NCBI GenBank assembly: GCA_027077795.1
Contig: JALWTT010000013.1
Location: 1 to 64,000 of the forward strand
DNA: 64,000 nucleotides
Origin: Thermotogaceae bacterium
Lineage (GTDB): Bacteria; Thermotogota; Thermotogae; Thermotogales; Thermotogaceae
Reading direction: 5' to 3'
In this document: one piece after another, positions 51,893 to 61,659 of the stretch
Position numbering within the stretch: the stretch's first letter is position 1
How the letters are laid out: each line of letters starts with the position of its first letter
Notes under the pieces: model-generated
Database searches by the model: none
What the model was told of the DNA's origin: nothing
What the model saw: only the letters and a program-made list of their open reading frames with translations
Position numbers and translations under genes: made by a program

Positions 51893-53033
51893 AGTGTACA
51901 TGTACGTGGAACTTCCTTTGGTATATGTTTTGAGTGTGGTCTTGGATGGCTGGTTTCTTCAAGGCTTCTCGTTGAAGGTAATATGGCTGACTCTGATCTT
52001 CTATTCCGTGAGAAGGGGAATACTGATTCACGTTCTTTCAGTTTCCATGTTCTTCCTGAGTATATTCCTCGAAGAGACTGCTTTCATGGTAAATGTGAAT
52101 CTCCTGGAATCATCAGTTTTAGTAGGCGTGACAACCGTGACGGCCCTTATCAACACTTTTAGAATGCACAAAATGAGGTATCTAATGCGAGACTTAAATG
52201 AAAAGGACAGGGAGATTTCAGAGCTTAAGGATAGGATCACGTATATGAAGTCAATTATAGAAGATCTGAGAGACAGGATATTCTATGAGGGAGAAGGGAT
52301 ATCTTCGTTGTTCATGAAACTCAAAGACGTTCGTATGGATAACTCCAGAATATTCTACGGGGATTTCGTAAAAATAGTCTCCGATTTCTTTTCAATACCC
52401 GGGATGTCGGTCTATCGATATAGACACGGTTTCTACAGACTTCTGGCTTCAACAAAACCTTCCATATTTGGTTTCACTTTCAGAGAAGGGGTTTCTGTCG
52501 TAGTTGATGAAGCGGTGAAGAAGGGGAGTGCCAGGATAACGGATCTGTTTGATAGAGAACTTTCCAACGTTGAACCGTGGATGGCTGTGAGCATAGGAAA
52601 AGAGCCAAAGGGTATGCTGATTGTTGATGAAATAGACCCGGCCAAGCTCAACAAGCCATATGAAAAATATCTGTCCGCGTTGTGCTCATGGCTCGATGCT
52701 ATGATGGGAAGGGTAGAAGAGTTCGAAATTCTGAAGGGAAATAGGCTCCCCGATAGAACTTATCCCCCTGATATGTACGAAGAAATAAGAGAAGAACTCG
52801 AGGATATGGAGAAGTCGGGCTTGCCCTTCTCCGAGGTGTGCATATGTTCGGATAAGATAGACGAGATCCTGAGATTTCTGAGGGAAGATGACATATCAAC
52901 CAGGTTTAAGAGAAATGACTATGAGTGCTTGAGAATACTTCTGCCTATGTGTGATGATCATGGAAAGAAAAGATTTTTAGAAAGGCTGAGGAGAAGTCTC
53001 GGTGAAGATCCGAAAATTTGTGATGTGGATTAA
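51879..53033 (+). CDS. pelD: PelD-like cyclic-di-GMP receptor
   Basis: 384 residues. Four N-terminal membrane helices (LPLVYVLSVVLDGWFLQGF onward), a coiled linker (LNEKDREISELKDRITYMKS), a GAF-like domain (~140-275), and a C-terminal degenerate GGDEF. In P. aeruginosa PelD the inhibitory-site RxxD binds cyclic-di-GMP and precedes RNDEG in place of GGDEF. Here Arg335-Glu-Asp-Asp338 is followed by Arg345-Asn-Asp-Tyr-Glu349 at similar spacing, so binding is likely retained while cyclase activity is not. GTG start after GGTGG. Confidence 0.85.
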   Translation: MKSNEVYMYVELPLVYVLSVVLDGWFLQGFSLKVIWLTLIFYSVRRGILIHVLSVSMFFLSIFLEETAFMVNVNLLESSVLVGVTTVTALINTFRMHKMRYLMRDLNEKDREISELKDRITYMKSIIEDLRDRIFYEGEGISSLFMKLKDVRMDNSRIFYGDFVKIVSDFFSIPGMSVYRYRHGFYRLLASTKPSIFGFTFREGVSVVVDEAVKKGSARITDLFDRELSNVEPWMAVSIGKEPKGMLIVDEIDPAKLNKPYEKYLSALCSWLDAMMGRVEEFEILKGNRLPDRTYPPDMYEEIREELEDMEKSGLPFSEVCICSDKIDEILRFLREDDISTRFKRNDYECLRILLPMCDDHGKKRFLERLRRSLGEDPKICDVD

Positions 53034-53808
53034 CTTTCTGTCTGGCTTGTTCAATGTATATCTTTTCTTGGAGGGATATCATGTTCTCTCCCTTACCCTC
53101 TTTGGGCTGAACCTGACCGTGGTATATGTGGTTTCAAAAAGTCCAGCACAGCTCTTCATATCCGCTGTTAGCTACCCACTGGGGCTTTTACATTTCCATT
53201 GGAAACCCTCGTGGAGAGGAATCGAGCATGTGGGTGTGGATATAAAGGCCAGTGAGAGTGAACCCGAGGAGAACATGCTCACCATGAAGGATTACATATT
53301 TATAGGAACCCCAGGTGAGAAAAAGTCAGCTATTCTCGAGTTGGTGGAAAAGGTTTTATCTGGTTCACTCAGAGCGGGGGAAGTTGTAAACGTCCTGAAG
53401 CACTTTCTTTCTGATGAACACCCGGATGTGGCTCTTTACGCGTCGGAGGGAATAGAAAAAGTGGAGATATACCTGATAGAAAAGATGAATAAATTCAAGG
53501 GCGATCCGTTAGAGTTTGTAAAGGTTATATTGGATTACATAGATTCCGGATTCGCATATGGAAATTTGAAGAGTCACTACAGATCAATGGCTCTTGAATC
53601 GCTGAAAAGTGTGGAAAAGGGCAAGGAATTTTACCTCCTATCATACAGGCTGACAGGTGATAAAGGTTTTCTGGAGAAAGGTTTGAAGGAGACCCACTCT
53701 AAGGAAATTGCAAGAGAGCTCGCTTTGGCAGAGATAGCCAGCGGAAATGTTAAAAGGGCTTCAAAGATTTGGAAAGAATTCGTTCAGGAGGATGAAAGAT
53801 CCTCGTAG
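53002..53808 (+). CDS. pelE: PelE-like membrane/TPR protein
   Basis: 268 residues. Two N-terminal membrane helices (FVMWINFLSGLFNVYLFLEG, then a second near VVYVVSKSPAQLF) followed by a soluble helical-repeat region (~110-268), matching PelE architecture. PelE scaffolds PelD, PelF and PelG at the inner membrane. GTG start with GAGGAGA upstream; overlaps pelD by 32 bp. Ends in a 25-bp convergent overlap with pelF. The call rests on layout and neighbours more than on motifs. Confidence 0.75.
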   Translation: MKIRKFVMWINFLSGLFNVYLFLEGYHVLSLTLFGLNLTVVYVVSKSPAQLFISAVSYPLGLLHFHWKPSWRGIEHVGVDIKASESEPEENMLTMKDYIFIGTPGEKKSAILELVEKVLSGSLRAGEVVNVLKHFLSDEHPDVALYASEGIEKVEIYLIEKMNKFKGDPLEFVKVILDYIDSGFAYGNLKSHYRSMALESLKSVEKGKEFYLLSYRLTGDKGFLEKGLKETHSKEIARELALAEIASGNVKRASKIWKEFVQEDERSS

Positions 53809-55169
53809 AGCTTTCTATAGGAGTCTACCATTTTCTCAAGTGAGTAATTCCTTTCAACTATTTCCCTCCCGTTTTTTCCAAGTTCCTCTCTTAGATTTCT
53901 GTCATGCAGCCTGATAATAGCTTTAGCCATGGATATGTAATCTTTTGGCTTCACGATGAAGCCCGCTCTTTTTCCGTCTTTCTCCACCATTTCCTTGCAT
54001 CCCCCGACATCGGTTGACACAACCGGTGTACCACCGGCCATCGCCTCGAGGATCACAAGAGGTTGACCCTCTGAAACGCTACTGAGGAGCAGCACGTCTA
54101 TTTTTGGATAGACCTCTGTGGTATCCATAGGGCCTGTGAAAACTACAGAATCTTCGAGTTGTAGTATACCCAGTAGAGAGAAGAGCTCTTCCCTATAATC
54201 TTCATCCTCCATTGGACCAACTACTATGAATTTGGAGTCCGGGATCTCATCTTTCACAATTCTGAAAGCTTTGATTGCGGTTTTGAGATCCTTGATACGG
54301 GAGATTCTCCCCACGAATCCTACTGTAAATCCGGGGTGAGATTCCTTGGAGAGGCCGTACTTCTCAATATCAATTCCGTTGGGGATTACGAGCATTTTAT
54401 CTTTGTCAGCACCGAGTTCCAGCTGAAAGAGCTGGTTTTTCTCAAACAAAGTAACAAGCTTATCGGTAAGCCTGTAGGCTACCGCACTTATCACCCTGAA
54501 AAAACCTATCCAAAGCTTCTTGTAGATCTCACTGATGGAATCTGAGATCAATATCTCTCTTTCCCTTTCCCTGTGGTATATACCGTGTTCAGTTATCAAG
54601 AGTTTTGATTCGTAAATTAGTTTACCAGCTATGGCGTTCAGCGAGGAGTAACCCGTCGTGAGCGAGTGGTAGATATCACATCTTTCAGGGATAAATTGAA
54701 ATGCGTTTAAAAAGGGCAAGAGGAGATTTCTCATCGTCCAATAGTAATTCATGAAACTCTCCTTTTCGAAAAAGCGGTTGTAAACGTCGACGAGCACCTT
54801 CCAAACCCCCCTGCTTTTCACCACAGATACCATGTCTTTTCCCACAGATTCCCTGAGAGCTTCAACAACAGTTGAGGCTATCTTGGTAACGTTTTGATTG
54901 TAAAGAGCACTTTCATAAATCGCCTCCAAGATCTTCTCATCCGCTTTTTCCTTGAGATTCCATTCTACATCGGAGAAGATGTTCAAGGTGTGCATTGAGG
55001 AAACGTTTCCCGGTATTTTGTATTTAAACTCCCTTTTCTTGGAATCTGGAGATAGGTGGTAAATCGAGAACTCTATTTCCGGGAGATTTTCCATGAGTGT
55101 ATGAAGCCAGCTGGAAACCCCGCCTGTCACATACGGATATGTGCCTTCAACCATTACACATACTTTCAC
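53784..55169 (-). CDS. pelF: PelF-like GT4 glycosyltransferase
   Basis: 461 residues, cytoplasmic. N-terminus VCVMVEGTYPYVTGGVSSWLH is the PelF signature. GT-B features: LLITEHGIYHREREREI, VIPNGIDIEKYG, VGFVGRISRIKDLKTAI, and E-x7-E in SEGQPLVILEAMAGGTPV. PelF polymerises the Pel chain from UDP-HexNAc. It is encoded on the strand opposite pelG, pelD and pelE, an unusual arrangement, and probably has its own promoter next to trpS. GTG start. Confidence 0.93.
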   Translation of the reverse strand: MKVCVMVEGTYPYVTGGVSSWLHTLMENLPEIEFSIYHLSPDSKKREFKYKIPGNVSSMHTLNIFSDVEWNLKEKADEKILEAIYESALYNQNVTKIASTVVEALRESVGKDMVSVVKSRGVWKVLVDVYNRFFEKESFMNYYWTMRNLLLPFLNAFQFIPERCDIYHSLTTGYSSLNAIAGKLIYESKLLITEHGIYHREREREILISDSISEIYKKLWIGFFRVISAVAYRLTDKLVTLFEKNQLFQLELGADKDKMLVIPNGIDIEKYGLSKESHPGFTVGFVGRISRIKDLKTAIKAFRIVKDEIPDSKFIVVGPMEDEDYREELFSLLGILQLEDSVVFTGPMDTTEVYPKIDVLLLSSVSEGQPLVILEAMAGGTPVVSTDVGGCKEMVEKDGKRAGFIVKPKDYISMAKAIIRLHDRNLREELGKNGREIVERNYSLEKMVDSYRKLYEDLSSS

Positions 55170-55190
55170 CGTACTACCCCCGCCTCTATT

Positions 55191-55221
55191 TTTACCACAG
55201 CGCAGCGTTGAATGTTAAAAT
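55191..55221 (+). promoter_or_regulatory. Candidate trpS promoter
   Basis: TTTACC (55191-55196), 19-bp spacer, and an extended -10 TGT TAAAAT (hexamer 55216-55221). The 74-bp gap to pelF is too short for a T-box leader. A minus-strand TGG TAAAAA within the gap could serve pelF. Confidence 0.4.
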
Positions 55222-55243
55222 TTCTCATCGGGAGGTGCAAAAG

Positions 55244-56230
55244 TTGAAGGTGTTGAGCGGAATGAGACCAACTGGAAAACTTCACATAGGTCACCTCGTA
55301 GGGGCATTGGAGAACTGGGTCAGACTCCAGGATGAAGGCCATGAGTGCTACTATTTCGTAGCAGATTGGCACGCTCTCACAACCCATTACGATGAAACGG
55401 GGCATTTGAAGGAATACACAAGGGACATGGTCAGGATGTTCCTGGCAGTTGGTATAAATCCAGAGAAGAGTGTGATCTTCGTTCAATCCGCTATAAAAGA
55501 GCACGCTGAACTTGCACTTCTTTTCTCTATGCTCGTGTCTGTTTCAAGGCTCGAGAGGGTACCAACGTACAAGGAGATAAGAAAGGAGCTCAACTATAAG
55601 GATTTGTCAAATGCGGGTTTTCTGATATATCCGGTCCTTCAAGCTGCGGATATCTTGGTTTACAAAGCAGAGGGGGTTCCTGTTGGGGAGGATCAGGTCT
55701 ACCATGTGGAGCTCACGAGAGAAATTGCTAGGAGATTCAATTCGCTCTACAAACCTGTTTTCCCGGAACCCCAAGCGATCCTCTCTCATACACCAAAGCT
55801 TCCGGGAACCGATGGTAGGAAGATGAGTAAAAGTTATGGGAACATCATCCCACTCGAATCGGATGAGGAGACTCTCAAGAAGATGATAATGCCGATGATG
55901 ACGGATACCGCGAGGAAGAGAAGAACCGATCCTGGGAATCCAGACAATTGTCCAGTTTGGCTTTATCACAAGGCTTTTGGAATAAGTGAGGAAGAAGCGA
56001 GATGGGTTAGAGAAGGATGTACACAGGCTAAGATAGGGTGCATAGATTGCAAAAAGCTCCTTCTGAAGAACATGAAGGAAAAGCTTCAGCCAATTTGGGA
56101 TAGGCTGGCTGAGATCGACAAGGACCCACATTATGTGGAGGACGTGATATTGGAAGGCAATAAAAGGGCTAGGGAAGTAGCCAGAAGGACACTTGAGGAA
56201 GCTAGGGAAGCTATGAACCTCATGTTTTGA
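55244..56230 (+). CDS. trpS: Tryptophanyl-tRNA synthetase
   Basis: 328 residues, normal length. Class I motifs HIGH (TGKLHIGHLVGALENW) and KMSKS (GRKMSKSYGNI), with GEDQVYHVELTREIARRFN. Charges tRNA-Trp. TTG start at 55244, six bases after GGAGGTG; the in-frame extension to 55097 lies over pelF. First gene of a plus-strand run to 62268. Confidence 0.97.
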   Translation: MKVLSGMRPTGKLHIGHLVGALENWVRLQDEGHECYYFVADWHALTTHYDETGHLKEYTRDMVRMFLAVGINPEKSVIFVQSAIKEHAELALLFSMLVSVSRLERVPTYKEIRKELNYKDLSNAGFLIYPVLQAADILVYKAEGVPVGEDQVYHVELTREIARRFNSLYKPVFPEPQAILSHTPKLPGTDGRKMSKSYGNIIPLESDEETLKKMIMPMMTDTARKRRTDPGNPDNCPVWLYHKAFGISEEEARWVREGCTQAKIGCIDCKKLLLKNMKEKLQPIWDRLAEIDKDPHYVEDVILEGNKRAREVARRTLEEAREAMNLMF

Positions 56231-56244
56231 AGGGGGAGATACGT

Positions 56245-57738
56245 TTGGAAATTGGAGCTCATATCACTCTTGAAGATGTGGTAAACGTTGGAAGATTTCA
56301 TGAAAGGGTGGAGATCTCTGAGGATACAAGACAGAGAATAGAGAAATCCAGAGAGGTTGTCAGAGGGATAACAAAGTCTGAAAAAGCAGTATACGGTGTG
56401 AACACCGGCTTTGGAGCCCTCTCAAACATCAAGATATCTCAAGAGAAACTCAACGATCTTCAGAAAAACCTTCTCATGTCCCATGCTGCAGGAGTGGGAG
56501 AGCCTCTGGATGCGGAGATAGTCAGGGGAATGATGTTTCTGAGAGCTGCTTCCCTGTCCAAGGGATTTTCAGGGGTCAGACCTGCTATCGTTGAAAAGAT
56601 CGTGGAATTTCTAAACGCCGGGATAGTTCCTTACGTCCCATCACGCGGATCCGTTGGAGCTAGTGGGGATCTCGCTCCTCTCGCCCATACTTTTCTCCCC
56701 ATCCTGGGGGAAGGTTATGTCTTGGATGATGGAGAAAGAGTCCCGGCGAAAATTGTCTTGAAGAAACTCGGAATCCATCCGATAGATCTAAAGGAGAAGG
56801 AAGGACTAGCTCTTGTCAACGGAACACAGGCCATGAGCTCGATCGTCTCATTCGCAATTCGTGATTCCATTAGACTTCTGGAACTGGCCACAAATGTAGC
56901 TGCAATTTCGTTCGAGGCTCTCCGCGGGAAAAGGGATGCTTTTGACCCCAGGGTACACGCTCTGAGGCCGCATCCAGGGCAGATGGAGGTTGCAAAAAAG
57001 TTGTGGAGGTTGACCGATGGAACTCAGATTCCACGGGATGAGAGCAAGGTTCAAGATGCTTATACCCTTCGGGCAATTCCGCAGGTTTATGGTGCGGTTC
57101 TTGACACTCTAGAATACGCAAAAAGTGTTATGGAAAGAGAGATAAATTCCGTTACGGACAACCCGCTAATATTTCCAGAGGGTGATGCGATATCGGGCGG
57201 TAACTTTCACGGTGAACCTGTGGCACTCGTTGCCGACTTTTTGGCGATAGCGCTAACTGATCTTGGAAACATGATGGAGAGGAGGATTGACAGAATTCTG
57301 AATCCGAAAACGAGTGAGGGATTACCGGCGTTCTTGGCCGGTGGAGAAAAGGGTTTGAATTCTGGTTACATGTTATTTCAATACACCGCTGCGGCATTGT
57401 GCAGTGAAAACAAGGTCCTAGCTAATCCATCCAGTGCCGATACGATCCCAACTTCCGCATACCAGGAAGATCATGTTAGTATGGGTATGACATCCGCTCT
57501 CAAACTGAAAGAGATACTGGAAAACTTAGAATGGATTCTCTCGATAGAAGCCATGGTTTCCTCAAGGGCTCTTGAAATAAGAGGGTTGAAAAGCGCAGCA
57601 CCAGCTGTTAGAAACCTGGCTCTGCAGTTTCTAGAGATAATCGGGAAAATGGGAAGAGATCGCCTTTTCTGGGAGGATCTTCGAAATCTCACCGATTTTG
57701 TGAGGAAAAAGGTGAAAGGGAAGGGAGAACTTGTCTGA
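56245..57738 (+). CDS. hutH: Histidine ammonia-lyase
   Basis: 497 residues. The Ala-Ser-Gly that cyclises to the MIO group is in GSVGASGDLAPLAH; the active-site Tyr is in YGVNTGFGALSN; MSHAAGVGEPL and NSVTDNPLIF also fit. Length and the SHAAG motif favour histidine over phenylalanine or tyrosine. Deaminates histidine to urocanate. No hutU, hutI or hutG is in the window. TTG at 56245 with GGGGGA upstream. Overlaps scpA. Confidence 0.95.
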   Translation: MEIGAHITLEDVVNVGRFHERVEISEDTRQRIEKSREVVRGITKSEKAVYGVNTGFGALSNIKISQEKLNDLQKNLLMSHAAGVGEPLDAEIVRGMMFLRAASLSKGFSGVRPAIVEKIVEFLNAGIVPYVPSRGSVGASGDLAPLAHTFLPILGEGYVLDDGERVPAKIVLKKLGIHPIDLKEKEGLALVNGTQAMSSIVSFAIRDSIRLLELATNVAAISFEALRGKRDAFDPRVHALRPHPGQMEVAKKLWRLTDGTQIPRDESKVQDAYTLRAIPQVYGAVLDTLEYAKSVMEREINSVTDNPLIFPEGDAISGGNFHGEPVALVADFLAIALTDLGNMMERRIDRILNPKTSEGLPAFLAGGEKGLNSGYMLFQYTAAALCSENKVLANPSSADTIPTSAYQEDHVSMGMTSALKLKEILENLEWILSIEAMVSSRALEIRGLKSAAPAVRNLALQFLEIIGKMGRDRLFWEDLRNLTDFVRKKVKGKGELV

Positions 57739-58399
57739 GCTTCTTTTTAAAGCAGGGGCTTTTGAAGGGCCTTTAGATCTCTTGGTGTACATGGTTAAAT
57801 CCAAAAGAGTGGACGTTAGGGAGATACCCATATCGGTTCTCACCGATGAATTCCTGGATTACATGCGTCAGATGAAGGAGTTGGATATACAACTCTCCTC
57901 TGAATTCATGGCAACAGCCTCTTACCTGATGTATCTGAAATCCAAGGCTCTCTTACCAAAGATAGAGGGCGAGGAGAAAGAAAAGTTTGAAAAAGAGAGA
58001 GAAAAACTCTACGAGATTATAGAGATGTATTCGAAGGTCAAAAGTGTAGTGGAAAGTATCGAGAAATCCGGGAAGAGGACCAGGTATCCCGTCAGGGTGG
58101 ACAGAGTGTTCGGTGCGGTGGACAAACTTGTCTCCGAGACTTTGAAAGCCGTGATCAGATCTGTTGAAATCAGAAAAAAAGTCTACAAAGTCAAAGGGGA
58201 AGATATGCCAATTGAGGTCGTGATAGATAGAGTTATGAGGATGGACTTCCCAAAAGCTCTGAGGGAGATCGTGGAGGAAGCTTCAAATAGGTATGAACTC
58301 GTGATAACGATATTGGCAATCCTTGAGCTGATCAAAATGGGAAGACTCTTTTATGAAGATGGGAGGTTATTCAAAGTTGAACGAGAAGGCATTGGTTGA
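57731..58399 (+). CDS. scpA: Segregation and condensation protein A
   Basis: 222 residues, the kleisin of the SMC complex that compacts and segregates chromosomes. FEGPLDLLVYMVKSKRVDV near the N-terminus and EFMATASYLMYLKSKALLP are the family signature; the C-terminal winged-helix part (LAILELIKMGRLFYEDG) contacts SMC. TTG start inside the end of hutH. smc itself is not in the window. Confidence 0.95.
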   Translation: MSELLFKAGAFEGPLDLLVYMVKSKRVDVREIPISVLTDEFLDYMRQMKELDIQLSSEFMATASYLMYLKSKALLPKIEGEEKEKFEKEREKLYEIIEMYSKVKSVVESIEKSGKRTRYPVRVDRVFGAVDKLVSETLKAVIRSVEIRKKVYKVKGEDMPIEVVIDRVMRMDFPKALREIVEEASNRYELVITILAILELIKMGRLFYEDGRLFKVEREGIG

Positions 58400-58865
58400 G
58401 GCCGTTATATTCGCGTCGAAAGGCTTATCTTTTAAGAGATTGAAAAAGATCACGGGGATCGATAAAAACTCCTTGGAGCGTATTCTTGAAAGCATCAAAG
58501 AGGAGTACTCTTCCAGTGAAAAGGGAATAGAACTTCGTGAGGTGGATGGGAGATTTCGATTTTACACGAAAAAGGAGTATTCTGATTACATTGAAAAGGT
58601 GATCCGCAGGAAATACTCGCAGTTGAATGAGGGTCAGATGGAGGTCGTGGTTATAATAGTCATGAATGGTCCTCTTTCCAAAAGGGAAATTGACCGTATG
58701 AGGGGGAAGGACTCCTCTTCACTCATAAGGAGCCTCAGGGAGATGGGGGTTGTCAGTAGAAAGCGAAAGGGAAGATCTGTGCTTTATGACTTGACGAGGG
58801 GGTTTAAGCAAAGCTCTATATACGAAGAGATAGTGTCGATGATCAGGGGTGGTACAGATGGATGA
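58377..58865 (+). CDS. scpB: Segregation and condensation protein B
   Basis: 162 residues from the TTG at 58377 (GGGAGG upstream); an ATG at 58353 is an alternative. Two winged-helix domains: ALVEAVIFASKGLSFKRLKK and a second around MEVVVIIVMNGPLSKREIDR, then SSLIRSLREMGVV. Binds ScpA to form the SMC regulatory subcomplex. Overlaps scpA and the following gene, so translation is tightly coupled. Confidence 0.92.
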   Translation: MNEKALVEAVIFASKGLSFKRLKKITGIDKNSLERILESIKEEYSSSEKGIELREVDGRFRFYTKKEYSDYIEKVIRRKYSQLNEGQMEVVVIIVMNGPLSKREIDRMRGKDSSSLIRSLREMGVVSRKRKGRSVLYDLTRGFKQSSIYEEIVSMIRGGTDG

Positions 58866-60453
58866 AAAATATATGAGAAGGGAAGTCATGACTTGGCTCG
58901 GAACGCTTATATTGATTTTCACCGCTGGTTTGGTCTTTATGATCTACCTCATGACCGAGAGGATGTATACGATTTCCAAAGACAAGGAATACAGAATCGT
59001 TGGCAGCTGCTTTCATTACATATTCTCAGACACGATAGTAAAACTTAAAGGGTTTGCCGAGTCCACCTCTTATGAGCTTGGACGCTACATAGCAGAAAAA
59101 GAAGAGGACAAAATTTCCTCCTTCCTGCAAAATCTCATGGCAAACGGCGTGATCACCGGAGCCGTCGTGACAACCAATTATGGGAGGCAATTGTTTTCGA
59201 GTTTTGACAAGGTTCCAAGTCAAATAAGTGGGCGAATTCTCACGGCGATTAAGGATAAAAAGTCATCTATGGATGTCGTCAAATTTGATGGAAAGATAGT
59301 GGCTTTAGCCGTCGCACCCGTATTCCACGGGAGCGAATTCCTCGGTGTAGTGGCTCTCACCAAAGTTTTCGACAACGTAATCCGTGCTGCAGAAGAAAAG
59401 ATGGGAGGGAATTTCGAGCTCGTCAGCTGGGAGGACATTCCGGAGATTTCCGAGAAGCTTAAAAAAGTGGAGTACTTAGCCATCAGGAGGAAAGGAAAGA
59501 TCATGGTCTATTATGACGTGTACAACGGGAAATATTTCGCCCATTGGACCGAGACAGACGAAAGATGGGTTGTCATGGGGAAGGCTTTCTTGATAGCTGT
59601 ACTCTTCAACGTCCCTTTATTCACCGCTGTCTTATACTTCACGACGTTCTTCAGAAGAAGGATCGTATCGGAATTCATAGACCCTCTCAGGAAAACTATA
59701 GATGCCTTGGATGATCTTGTATCAACGACATCATCATCTTCTCAGGAGCTAGCAGCGTCATCTGAGGAATTGGCGGCGAGTACGGAAGCCCTTGAGGACA
59801 GCGGAAGGCACCTCAGCGATCTCGCTCAGGGAATGCTCCAAGATTTGGAGAGAACCGAGGGTTTCTCAGAGGATGTCTCGGAGTTCGCCAGCTTTCTCGA
59901 AAGATCCATCGGTGATTTGGAAAGGCTTTCAGGTGAATTAGGTGAATCCATGCAGGAGATACACAAAATGGGTGGACTCATTCAGCAGATAGGTGAAAGG
60001 ATCGTTGTTCTGTCCATAAATGCTTCGATAGAGAGTTCCAGGGATACCATAGATAGACAGGCTATAAGGGCTTTGGCGGACGAGATAGGAAACCTCTCTG
60101 AAACCACAACTGAGAGGGTTTCAAAGATATTCGCATCGCTTCAAGGTTCCAGAGAGAAGCTGGATGATATGAACACAGCCCTCAGGGATATAATGAGCGA
60201 AACCAAGCGGTTGGCGGAGAGAACCAACAGGTTGTTGAACATGGTCAGGGGAAACAAGGGAGAATTCAAGAAAGTTTCGGAGACTATTCAGAGTATGTTC
60301 ACCTCCATAGAAGAGGTGAATTTCGCGTCTCAAAACCTGGCAGAGGCTGCGACCGAGCTCTCTCAGAAATCCTACGAGGTTCAAAAGGTGGTCGATGAAC
60401 TCTTCATCAGCCGCTCTTCTGGTGAAGGAGAAAATCAAGAAGAGGAGGGATGA
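58858..60453 (+). CDS. Chemoreceptor-like membrane protein with degenerate signalling hairpin
   Basis: 531 residues. Two membrane helices (about 13-34 and 240-262) bracket a ~200-residue extracytoplasmic sensor. The cytoplasmic part is a long coiled-coil as in methyl-accepting chemotaxis proteins ([20 protein letters not shown]). At the hairpin tip, where MCPs have LNAAIEAARAGExGRGFAVVA, this protein has [20 protein letters not shown] (from residue 387), lacking the GRGFAVV element that contacts CheA/CheW. No HAMP domain is clear. It may signal to another partner; scpAB lies immediately upstream. ATG 58858. Confidence 0.8.
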   Translation: MDEKYMRREVMTWLGTLILIFTAGLVFMIYLMTERMYTISKDKEYRIVGSCFHYIFSDTIVKLKGFAESTSYELGRYIAEKEEDKISSFLQNLMANGVITGAVVTTNYGRQLFSSFDKVPSQISGRILTAIKDKKSSMDVVKFDGKIVALAVAPVFHGSEFLGVVALTKVFDNVIRAAEEKMGGNFELVSWEDIPEISEKLKKVEYLAIRRKGKIMVYYDVYNGKYFAHWTETDERWVVMGKAFLIAVLFNVPLFTAVLYFTTFFRRRIVSEFIDPLRKTIDALDDLVSTTSSSSQELAASSEELAASTEALEDSGRHLSDLAQGMLQDLERTEGFSEDVSEFASFLERSIGDLERLSGELGESMQEIHKMGGLIQQIGERIVVLSINASIESSRDTIDRQAIRALADEIGNLSETTTERVSKIFASLQGSREKLDDMNTALRDIMSETKRLAERTNRLLNMVRGNKGEFKKVSETIQSMFTSIEEVNFASQNLAEAATELSQKSYEVQKVVDELFISRSSGEGENQEEEG

Positions 60454-60455
60454 TC

Positions 60456-61640
60456 ATGTTCGATTATGGACAACTCGTTAAGGAGATGGAAGAACTCAAG
60501 GAACAAGGTTTGTACATATACATAAGAACACTGGAAGGACCTCAGGGTTCTTGGCTGAAGATCGAGGGTAAAGATGTTCTCAATCTCTGTTCCAACAACT
60601 ACCTTGGTTTCGCCGACGAGCCAAGGTTGAAGAAAGCGGCGAAAGATGCGATCGATTACTGGGGGATCGGTCCAGGTGCGGTGAGGACCATTGCCGGTAG
60701 CTTAAAAGTGCATGAAGAGCTGGAGAAGGCCCTTGCCGAGTTCAAAAGGGTTGAAGCAGCACTCTTCTTCCAAACCGGTTTTATAACCAATCAAGCTGTG
60801 ATACCTACGATCATAGGTGCAGAGGATGCTGTGTTCTCAGATGAGCTGAACCACGCTTCGATAATAGATGGTATAAGGCTCACAAAAGCGAAGAGGTTTG
60901 TTTACAAGCACAATGATGCCGACGATTTGAGAGCGAAACTAGAAGAAGCATCAAGGGAAAATTTCAGGAGAAAGTTAATAGTGACGGATGGGGTGTTCTC
61001 GATGGACGGAGACCTCGCTCCTCTTCCGCAAATAGTGGAACTGGCAGAGAGATATGACGCCATGGTCATGGTTGACGACGCCCATGGTGAAGGGGTTCTT
61101 GGGAGTAGTGGAAGAGGAATAGTGGATCACTTCGGACTTCATGGAAGAGTCGACATAGAAATCGGAACACTCTCAAAAGCTTTCGGTGTCGTCGGGGGAT
61201 ACGTCGCCGGAAAGAGGGAACTCATTGATTATCTGAAACAGAGATCAAGGCCATTCCTTTTCAGCTCTCCTCTGTCCCCTGCTGATACTGCCGCAGCGCT
61301 TGAAGCTGTGAAAATCCTAATGGAATCCGATGAGCGGGTGAAAAGGCTTTGGGACAACGCAAAGTACTTCAAGGAAAAAATGAAAGCTTTGGGGTTCGAC
61401 ACAGGACACAGCGAGACACCGATAACTCCCGTCATGCTGTACGATGCGAAGCTTGCAACTGAGTTCAGTAAAAGGCTTTTCGACGAAGGTATTTTTGCTC
61501 AAGCTATAGGTTATCCAACTGTTCCCAAAGGGAAAGCGAGAATTAGAGTTATGATAAGCGCCGTTCACACCAAAGAAGATTTGGATTTCGCTTTGGAAAA
61601 ATTTGAGAAGATAGGGAAAGAGCTAAATGTGATAGATTGA
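60456..61640 (+). CDS. kbl: Glycine C-acetyltransferase (2-amino-3-ketobutyrate CoA ligase)
   Basis: 394 residues; PLP-dependent alpha-oxoamine synthase converting glycine plus acetyl-CoA to 2-amino-3-ketobutyrate, or the reverse in threonine breakdown. [52 protein letters not shown] and the PLP Lys in [16 protein letters not shown]. Threonine dehydrogenase is not adjacent. ATG 60456 with GAGGAGGG six bases before is preferred over ATG 60450. 8-amino-7-oxononanoate synthase is a possible alternative. Confidence 0.92.
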   Translation: MFDYGQLVKEMEELKEQGLYIYIRTLEGPQGSWLKIEGKDVLNLCSNNYLGFADEPRLKKAAKDAIDYWGIGPGAVRTIAGSLKVHEELEKALAEFKRVEAALFFQTGFITNQAVIPTIIGAEDAVFSDELNHASIIDGIRLTKAKRFVYKHNDADDLRAKLEEASRENFRRKLIVTDGVFSMDGDLAPLPQIVELAERYDAMVMVDDAHGEGVLGSSGRGIVDHFGLHGRVDIEIGTLSKAFGVVGGYVAGKRELIDYLKQRSRPFLFSSPLSPADTAAALEAVKILMESDERVKRLWDNAKYFKEKMKALGFDTGHSETPITPVMLYDAKLATEFSKRLFDEGIFAQAIGYPTVPKGKARIRVMISAVHTKEDLDFALEKFEKIGKELNVID

Positions 61641-61659
61641 GGATCAGAAGGGGGATCCC

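Noticed and set aside
55170-55243. T-box or other tRNA-sensing leader before trpS
   Set aside because: The gap is only 74 bp and contains a plausible ordinary promoter; there is no room for the structure.
56245-57738. Phenylalanine/tyrosine ammonia-lyase instead of histidine ammonia-lyase
   Set aside because: The ~500-residue length and the MSHAAGVGEPL motif fit bacterial HutH; the absence of other hut genes in the window keeps some doubt but does not favour PAL.
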